The position numbers and the translations under genes are program-made. Shown here in pieces: positions 57,455-64,000 of a stretch of DNA of 64,000 nt. The stretch spans positions 3,426,212 to 3,490,211 of the forward strand of contig CM046339.1 in the NCBI GenBank assembly GCA_025403435.1, read 5' to 3'. Below the pieces are notes generated by a model. That model was not told where the DNA came from, ran no database searches, and saw only the letters and a program-made list of their open reading frames with translations. The stretch comes from Artocarpus heterophyllus (Eukaryota > Streptophyta > Magnoliopsida > Rosales > Moraceae). Positions within the stretch are counted from its first letter, which is position 1. The number at the start of each line of letters is the position of its first letter.

Positions 57455-59492
57455 TGTTAGACATGTATGCTCTAAGGAGTAAAAATGTAATACGTTTTTG
57501 GAGACATTTTTTTATCAATAAAGAATTTATTCATTTATATATATACCAAATATTGTCCTCTTTACGTTCATATTTGTTGAATGTATGATAAGCAAACAGT
57601 AGTCTGAGACTGTCAGTCTAAACCTTAAGAGTTGGGCATATGATGGGATGATTATGCGGTAGACACGACTCTTAAGGTGATGGTCTAAAATATATGATCC
57701 GCAATCGAGGGAATAAAGTTGGGCGCTTTATTCATGTAAAGATTGTTATGTTGTCTATATCCCTTTTGGGAGATGGTTTGTCTTGGCCATCGGAGTTGGA
57801 CTCCGTGAATAGAAACATTGGCGCATTGTCATAGGTGACGATGTGTTGGATCGGGACATAAAGTGAATTGATTTGGATTAATAATTCTGTCTTGTCAAAT
57901 CGATTCACTTTAGACAATCATTTGTATTGTATCTTAATCCTGAGATGAATAATGGGCCCGTTGTCTCGACTTGTGTCTTTTGATGTACCAATGGGTGACT
58001 CCCACATCTCTATAGTGGCATGCATGCCGGTACGTTGGAGGCATGACTCTTGGTAGCGTAGACTTGTTATTCATAGATATGGAATCCATAGCTCCTCTTT
58101 AGGAGTAATGATATCCTCTTATATGCGTTGTCCTGTAATTGGAAAACTGGAGCGCTCAACCATTTGGATACATAGGTGTAACCGAATGGTATACTATCTT
58201 TAGATGGTAAGTTTTCTAATGGTGAGACAATGGAACGTAAGATAAAAATAATCGGGAAGGTAAGACAGAACTTGTCCTTAAGCCGATTATGGATGATCAT
58301 ATGGGGATGCGATACACTATGATATGTCATGGAGACTTAGCTACACGAGCTTCGTAATTCTATAAAGTTCGAGAGTGCAGCTCCAAGCTTTTAGTGGAGT
58401 AGCGTTGGAGTTGATAATTGTGAAATGTATATCTGGGATATTGGGTTTCATAGTTATCATGAGCTTGAACTTTATAGGTCCATTTTGGTCCCCTTTGCTA
58501 GCTCACAAAATCCTGTAACGACACGGCGTGCTTTTCCAATAATTGGTGACTTATGTCGGATTTATCAGATTGGTTTAAAATTTATAAGAATCAAATAATT
58601 CATGTCTGTTTATCGGTTGAATTAATTATGTAAGAAATTAGTTCAAGATGAACTTGTTGAATTATGGCGTTCGGATAATTCTTGTCTGTTTATCGGTTGT
58701 TTTAATTTTGGACAATTAGAACAAGATAAACTTGTAGAATTATTGTGAATTGATTTATTTTCTTAAAGATTATCTTGATAAAGTTTGTTTTGATCAGATA
58801 TCTTTTCTATTGGGCTATTTGAATCAAAACTGAGACTTTATCCTTTAGAATCTCGGGTGGAAAATAAAAGATTCGCGGAGATTTTTTCTCGGCAGTTCGG
58901 CCTGCCGATCAGAAAGTTCGGCCTGCCGAACTGGCCAGTTCGGCCTGCCTATCTCACAGTTCGGCATGCCGACCGCGACAGCTAAGATTACGCGTTTTTC
59001 ACGCGTATCTTATCAGATATTGATCCGAACTTGATTCTGTTTCGATTTTTGAGACCTAATCTGATATGGACTGACCCCAAGGACCAATAGGTATAAAAAG
59101 GGAGTGAGTCTAATGATTTACTCAGATCAATTTGAGAGATTAAGAGTGATACTCTTCTAGTGAGCATCTGAAAACTCCCTGAGAGCTTTTGTTCACAAAT
59201 CACGAACACTAGCTTTGGGTTCTCTCTATTGGTTGGAAGGAGAGTCACCGGTGGAAGAGCTGTACGTGTGAGCCCACACTCACTCCGGTTGTGGATAGAG
59301 AATAGCAAAGAAGACCAGTTGGTTGAGGCTCTTCTGGAACGTTACTTCTCTACACAGGTCGCGGAGGTTCTTCGGCATACTGAGGTTAGTAAGATCTGTT
59401 TAATTTATACATATAACATGTCAAACTTGTGTTTTGGAAAATACTCTGATGGAAAAATTTTAAAAATTCCGCTGCGCACTTTGTTTCCAACA
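57455..59492 (+). repeat. 3' LTR of the intact copia
   Basis: 2,038 bp, the same length as the 5' LTR. The palindromic array is at 58896-58973 and the TATA box at 59092-59101. It is followed by ATGAG and the rest of the gypsy integrase. Confidence 0.97.
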
Positions 59493-59497
59493 ATGAG

Positions 59498-60102
59498 GCC
59501 CTATATGGGCGGAAGTGTAGATTGCCTATATGTTGGCAAAAAGTTGTAGAAAGGAAAAAGATGGAAAGAAAGAATAGCACAAAGACTGATTCAATGAGAC
59601 GCCTGAAATGGAAAAATTGATACGTAAAAGAATTGAGACCACTCAATGTCGACAAAAGAGTAATGCCAATAAGAGGAGAAGGCTTTTGGAATTTGCTGTA
59701 GGTGATTTTGTGTTCCTAAGAGTTCCACCGATGAAGAGAGTCATGAGGTTTGGGAATAAAGGCAAGCTAAGCACGAGGTTCATTGGACCATATGAAATTG
59801 TGAAGCAAATAGGCAAGGTGGCTTATTAGTTAAGTTTGCTATCGGAGATGTCATCTATTCACAATGTGGTCTATGTCTCGACGCTTGAAAAGTATGTCTC
59901 GGACCCTATGTATGTGATCAAACCATAGATGATTGTGATGAGATAAAAAGAAAAGCCATTTAAGATTTTAGATTGAAAAACAAGGACCTTTAGGAATAAA
60001 GAAATTCCTTTGGTCAAAGTTTTAGAGCAAAATCACCAAGTAGAAGAAGCTACGTGGAAACATGAGGATGATATGAGAGCCAAGTATTTGCAATTGTTTT
60101 GA
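59498..60102 (+). pseudogene. Gypsy pol, C-terminal part of integrase
   Basis: Resumes the integrase broken at 49820, with the family motif continuing as ALYGRKCRLPICW. VGDFVFLRVPPMKRVMRFG and FIGPYEIVKQIGKVAY (59608-59829) follow, then VVYVSTLEKYVSDP and EEATWKHEDDMRAKY near the end (to 60102). This is the gypsy integrase C-terminal region. Several stops occur. The 5 bp ATGAG at 59493-59497 belong to the copia target duplication. Confidence 0.9.
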
Positions 60103-60125
60103 GTTTCGAGGATGAAACACTTATA

Positions 60126-60138
60126 AGGTGGGGAGAGT
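60126..60138 (+). other. Gypsy polypurine tract
   Basis: AGGTGGGGAGAGT immediately before the LTR start TGTAACATCC. Confidence 0.82.
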
Positions 60139-61723
60139 TGTAACATCCGCCGTTTTCTTTTACGGACATTTATGTTAGTTTAACGTTAACACGTGATATT
60201 TTAAGTGTTATTATTATTTAAATAAGAAAATTAACTTTTTATTTAGTAATGTCGCAGGTAATGATTATGTGAGATCGATGTGCTCGGGATGTTCATATTA
60301 AAAATGATAATAAGTTTGAAGTATTGTTTTTTTTTTTTTTCTAAAAGAGTTTTCAACTTACCCTAAATTTTTTATCTTTATAATGCTTTAGGGTTATGTA
60401 TGCTAAGAGTTATATTCTTAATGATGACATAAATTTTGTTGCATATTTTCTTATTTTTATAATATTAATGATGTCATGATAATTACATGTGTAATATTTT
60501 TTTATAATGGCATTAAAAACTTAGATAATATAAAGTGTTTAAAAGAATAATGTGTAAATTAATATTTTTTTTGGCCATAGAGTAAATATTATTGTAGTGT
60601 ATGAATAATTATGTATTATAATTAAATTACAATAGATTATATTAGATTAAATTATATTATGTTATATTATGTATAAAACATTAATAATATTAAAAGTATA
60701 CAATTATATTATATTATATTATATTACATAATATCCAGTTAAAGTTTTACGTTTGTAAGAAACGAAAAGAAAGAAACAACAATTGCCATGGAAGGAAAAG
60801 AAAAAAAAAGAAAACATAAAGGAAAAAAAGAAGAAAAAAAACGAGAAAAAACCTAATTAGATTAGGATTAGGGTTTTCTACACTCATTTAATCTCTTCTC
60901 TTCCATAAACCTATAAATATACCTTTAAGCCACCAAGGTCTTCATTCTCTTAATTTACAACTAAAGAAAATTCTCTCCTTCACCTCCTGTCAAAAATCTC
61001 TCCAAGAAAGCCTCCATCTCCATCATCTCTCTAATCCTCAAAGAAATCATTACTCTTATTTTCTTTCAAGCCAAAGTAGAAGGAATTATTTTTAGAGATT
61101 TTATGTGCAAGTATTTGTCTTTGTTGAAGAAAACATAAGAACTAAAACTATCTTTTAAAGTTTTCATGGTTTTGAATTTTTATGATTGATATACATTGTT
61201 TTGTGATAAACTTTGTTAGAAAATTGTTTTTTTTTATGATTGTGAAGTGTATGCATTTATGTTTGTATGAAAAATAAATTACTTTGTCTATTACTTAGAT
61301 TATAACAATGTTACTTTATGGCTGAAAGCATTTATGTTCATATAATATTATGAAATTTCATGAAAGTAAGGTTTTGTTGTAGGAGTGTGATAAAGGAATT
61401 CTAGGGTTTTTAGTTTGTTGGTAAGGTGGCTGGTAACATGTTGAAAACAAATAATTTATTTTGTTGTAATTTTTTTATATGATGTGTATATATATGTTAA
61501 GAATGTTTGGTATTTTTTACAAATTTTCATTCAAAATACTTTTAGGGTTATGAGCTTTCAATCAAACGCTACTCACGAAATTTTATTTTTTGGCGGATTT
61601 GTATTTATGTTTTGTAGAGTCTGTTTTATGAGGAAAAAAGCATCTTTTGATTCTGTACAAAATTATGAATCATTATCTTAACTAAATGTTTGTAAATTTT
61701 TAGCTCCATATCTGTAACACAGA
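60139..61723 (+). repeat. Gypsy 3' LTR, left part
   Basis: Starts TGTAACATCCGCC. CTATAAATATACC at about 60910-60922 is a good TATA box, followed by a CT-rich start region (60955-61050). The expected LTR end, similar to 46200-46461, is not reached before inverted LTR sequence begins at 61724. The LTR is therefore interrupted or rearranged. Confidence 0.72.
60910..60922 (+). promoter_or_regulatory. TATA box of the gypsy LTR
   Basis: CCTATAAATATACC-type box in the 3' LTR, about 770 bp from the LTR start, with a CT-rich region downstream. Confidence 0.55.
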
Positions 61724-61944
61724 TGTCATTACATTCATCATTGTTATCATCATTTAAGATAAACTATTTAAATTAAAAACATAATTTGGAAATCATATCC
61801 CCAGGATCTATACATGCTTCTTTTTTTAAAACATTTATTAAACTACATATTTATATATGCTTCTTAAATAGTTCATCAACAACAAAATAATGAGATCATA
61901 ATTTAAATAAAAATTAAAACAACCTTTAAAATCTATTTAAACAG

Positions 61945-62133
61945 TTCGATAGGCCAAACTTCAGACATCGACAGGCCGAACATGACCGGTAGTCCGAACT
62001 TCAATCACCAGCAGGTTGTTTGAAGCTCTACAAAATCAGAGTTTAAAACACTTAGATTGGTAGGCCGATATATGGTAATCGACAAGCCGATACCAGCATC
62101 GGTAGTCCGATTAATAATGATCGGAAGGCCGAT
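61945..62133. repeat. Palindromic array in inverted gypsy LTR
   Basis: Units start at 61945, 61967, 61985, 62056, 62078, 62098 and 62120, such as ATCGACAGGCCGAA and ATCGGAAGGCCGAT. Neighbouring starts are 18-22 bp apart. A degenerate stretch lies near 62005-62050. The arms are inverted repeats, as in the copia arrays. Confidence 0.78.
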
Positions 62134-63153
62134 CGTCTACAATTTTAAGAAAAATGTAAAACAAGTCTTTTTACATTATAGTGTAGAAAATAAACATACA
62201 AGGAATAAAAACATAGTTCAAAAACTTTAAATCCTTTTCATGGCATTCTTCTGTTTTCAATCCATCATTCCTTGCTCACATGCCCGTCTTTGCCCTCCAC
62301 CTATTCCATAGTTCTCTTACCTCTGTCTGCAACATGATATAAAACAAAGTGAGCAAAATCTTAGTAAGTATACTTTCCTATCTCACAACATAAAACATTT
62401 TATGAACATCTTTATGTAGCATCATATTCATAATCTTCATTAACATAATAGTGCACATGGCACAGTTTCATATAGAACATATCTTTCATTAACATTATCC
62501 ATGTTAAAACTTCATTTATTTTATCTTTGAAGGCCCAAGTGTTGCACCATTATCATCATCGTAGGCACACCGTCATGAGAGGAAAGGGATAGCTAATCCT
62601 AAACCAAACATGACAAGTCCAACTTTGGACATCATAAACATGACATAAACATGAGGTGTGCAACACTTAATTAGGTGATACGTATATACATGTAAACTTT
62701 TAAATTTTGAAATACTTCATCATCAAAACATGCATAAACCTTCTTCTGCATCAAAACATGACATAAATAAAACCATCATAGAAATTATCATAGAAATCAT
62801 CATGAGCATAATTTCAAACTTCTCATAAACCTCATCATGTTACAAGCAAGAATATAATTACTTGACTTGCTTTCTAAACCTTATCTTAGATGACATCGTC
62901 GCGGTCTCGACATGCTCACTTTTTGGAGTGTTCATGTCATACATCCATATAAAAATAAAAATTAATTTTCATTTTTATGAAATCATCAAATACAACATGA
63001 TATCGTTCATACTTCCATCTCAAGAAATACAAGAAAATAGTATATTTTACCTTCTTACAAGTATTCATGCAAAACTAAAATATTAAAATTTGCCTAACTA
63101 TTAAGAATACACAACTCATACACAATTAGGGCATAAAACTTTGTAGGGACATA

Positions 63154-63157
<4 letters not shown>

Positions 63158-63185
<28 letters not shown>

Positions 63186-63186
63186 T
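63158..63186. repeat. (TA)n microsatellite
   Basis: About 14 TA units within the inverted LTR. Confidence 0.9.
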
Positions 63187-64000
63187 ACCTTAATTTTCCT
63201 ATAGCCATAAAAATTCCATTAGATAAGTAAAACAAGTCACACAATACACAACACAAAATCTGCCAGCAATAACAAAATAGTGAGCAGTCCCAACTAATGT
63301 TCATATAATAAATTATCTACATCATAAAATAATTTAATAAAAATCCTACATGTAATAGACACCTAAACTATAACACAACCAAAAATTAGCTTCAAATAAA
63401 TTTAAAACAATTCAGAACATGCATTAGAATTCAGAGACCAAATAAACTCTAAACACAATAAGCAGCGAGTAACACACGATAACCGTTTGCAAATAATTAA
63501 AATAAAAACACTTTGATCCTAAAATTTTTATGACAACTTATAAACATATAAACACAGTACACAAAAAGTTTCATGTCAAATAAATTCATTGGTTCATGAT
63601 AAAGAGTCACATAGACAAGTAGTCTAGAATTCACTGATTTAACAGCTATAAAACCTTATCTAAAATAAAGTTCAATCACACATAAAATATTCATCATATC
63701 ACTATGAAACTTTCTAGGTCATCACTTAATATATACATGAATATTTCTGCAAAATTTCATGAGAATCAACATTTGTTTGCCCTATGAAAATAGACTGCAC
63801 TTTTGGTGAAACATTACCAATCAACACAAATAAAACATGAGTAGCCGAGATTAAAAATTCAATATCTTAACATAGAAAATTCCAAATGGCGTGAAATTTT
63901 GAGGAACATTATATAATACTTACATAAACATCATACTAAAATTTTATAGCAAACGGACATCTACAGACAAAGTTATGGGGGGTTGGATTAAAGTGAGAAT

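Larger units (their letters stand above)
49821..59492 (+). mobile_element. Complete Ty1/copia retrotransposon, recent insertion
   Basis: 9,672 bp with LTRs 49821-51858 and 57455-59492, both 2,038 bp. The target duplication ATGAG flanks it (49816-49820 and 59493-59497) and lies within the gypsy integrase. PBS TGGTATCAGAGC at 51861-51872; purine tract GTGGGAGA ending at 57453. Gag and pol are in one frame, in copia order PR-INT-RT-RH. I saw three differences between the LTRs (50241/57875 A/G, 51368/59002 T/C, 51410/59044 A/G), so the insertion is young. Two stop codons in the frame make this copy defective. Confidence 0.97.
42261..60138 (+). mobile_element. Ty3/gypsy element, plus strand, split by two copia insertions (LTR start to PPT)
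   Basis: LTR-like starts TGTAACACCCGCC (42261) and TGTAACATCCGCC (60139) bracket a decayed pol. A primer-site-like TTATCAGAGCGG is at 46462-46473 and a purine tract GGTGGGGAGAG at 60127-60137. A truncated copia interrupts the 5' LTR, and an intact copia interrupts the integrase, with target duplication ATGAG. The end of the 3' LTR was not fixed, so the right limit given is the PPT. Pol order PR-RT-RH-INT identifies Ty3/gypsy. Confidence 0.85.
61724..64000 (-). repeat. Gypsy-type LTR sequence, inverted, running off the window
   Basis: Similar along its length to 40230-42255 in the same orientation, starting TGTCATTACATTCATC. It contains a palindromic array (61945-62133) near its left end and a (TA)n run at 63158-63186. 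No coding. Its other end lies outside the window. Confidence 0.72.

Overview
The window is nuclear DNA of a flowering plant, most likely a eudicot. It is very AT-rich, has plant splice signals, carries a class II LOB-domain (LBD) gene, and is otherwise packed with plant-type LTR retrotransposons and CACTA (En/Spm) DNA transposons. There is no bacterial or organellar content. The species cannot be named from the sequence.

Layout. (1) 1-1.6 kb: the only host gene I can support, a two-exon LBD40/41/42-like transcription factor on the + strand. (2) 2.92-7.99 kb: a decayed minus-strand Ty1/copia-like element with both LTRs, a PBS, a PPT and a 5-bp target duplication (ATCTA). (3) 9.67 to about 27.88 kb: an old CACTA element, + strand, with a broken TNP2-type transposase (10.5-13.6 kb) and a broken second gene (24.2-27.3 kb) that ends in a Ulp1-like protease domain. 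It is split by a non-autonomous, LARD-like minus-strand element with very long LTRs (13.90-22.80 kb). (4) 30.4-31.5 kb: a gypsy gag remnant. (5) 32.94-39.85 kb: a second, younger CACTA element, minus strand, with terminal and subterminal repeats and a 3-bp duplication (AAT). Its TNP2 gene has lost its middle and its second gene is frameshifted. (6) 40.2-64 kb: a nest of Ty3/gypsy LTR and pol sequence in both orientations. It is interrupted by a 5'-truncated copia (42.86-45.87 kb) and by a complete, recent copia of 9,672 bp (49.82-59.49 kb, duplication ATGAG). The recent copia has equal-length LTRs that differ at three sites I could see, and its gag-pol frame is broken only by two stop codons.

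The elements work as selfish units and the LBD gene stands alone. Two signals are not explained by ordinary annotation. First, a 14-bp imperfect palindrome (TTCGGC-NN-GCCGAA and variants) is arrayed every 21-22 bp. The arrays lie just upstream of the copia LTR TATA box, in the copia leader, in the truncated copia LTR, and in gypsy-type LTR sequence. Second, the leader of the intact copia, between the tRNA primer site and gag, holds a chain of at least five stem-loops. Four of them share a CC-CCTA-GG apex although their stems differ in sequence. These are the best candidates for undescribed biology here: a shared regulatory-protein array, and an RNA packaging or dimerisation signal.
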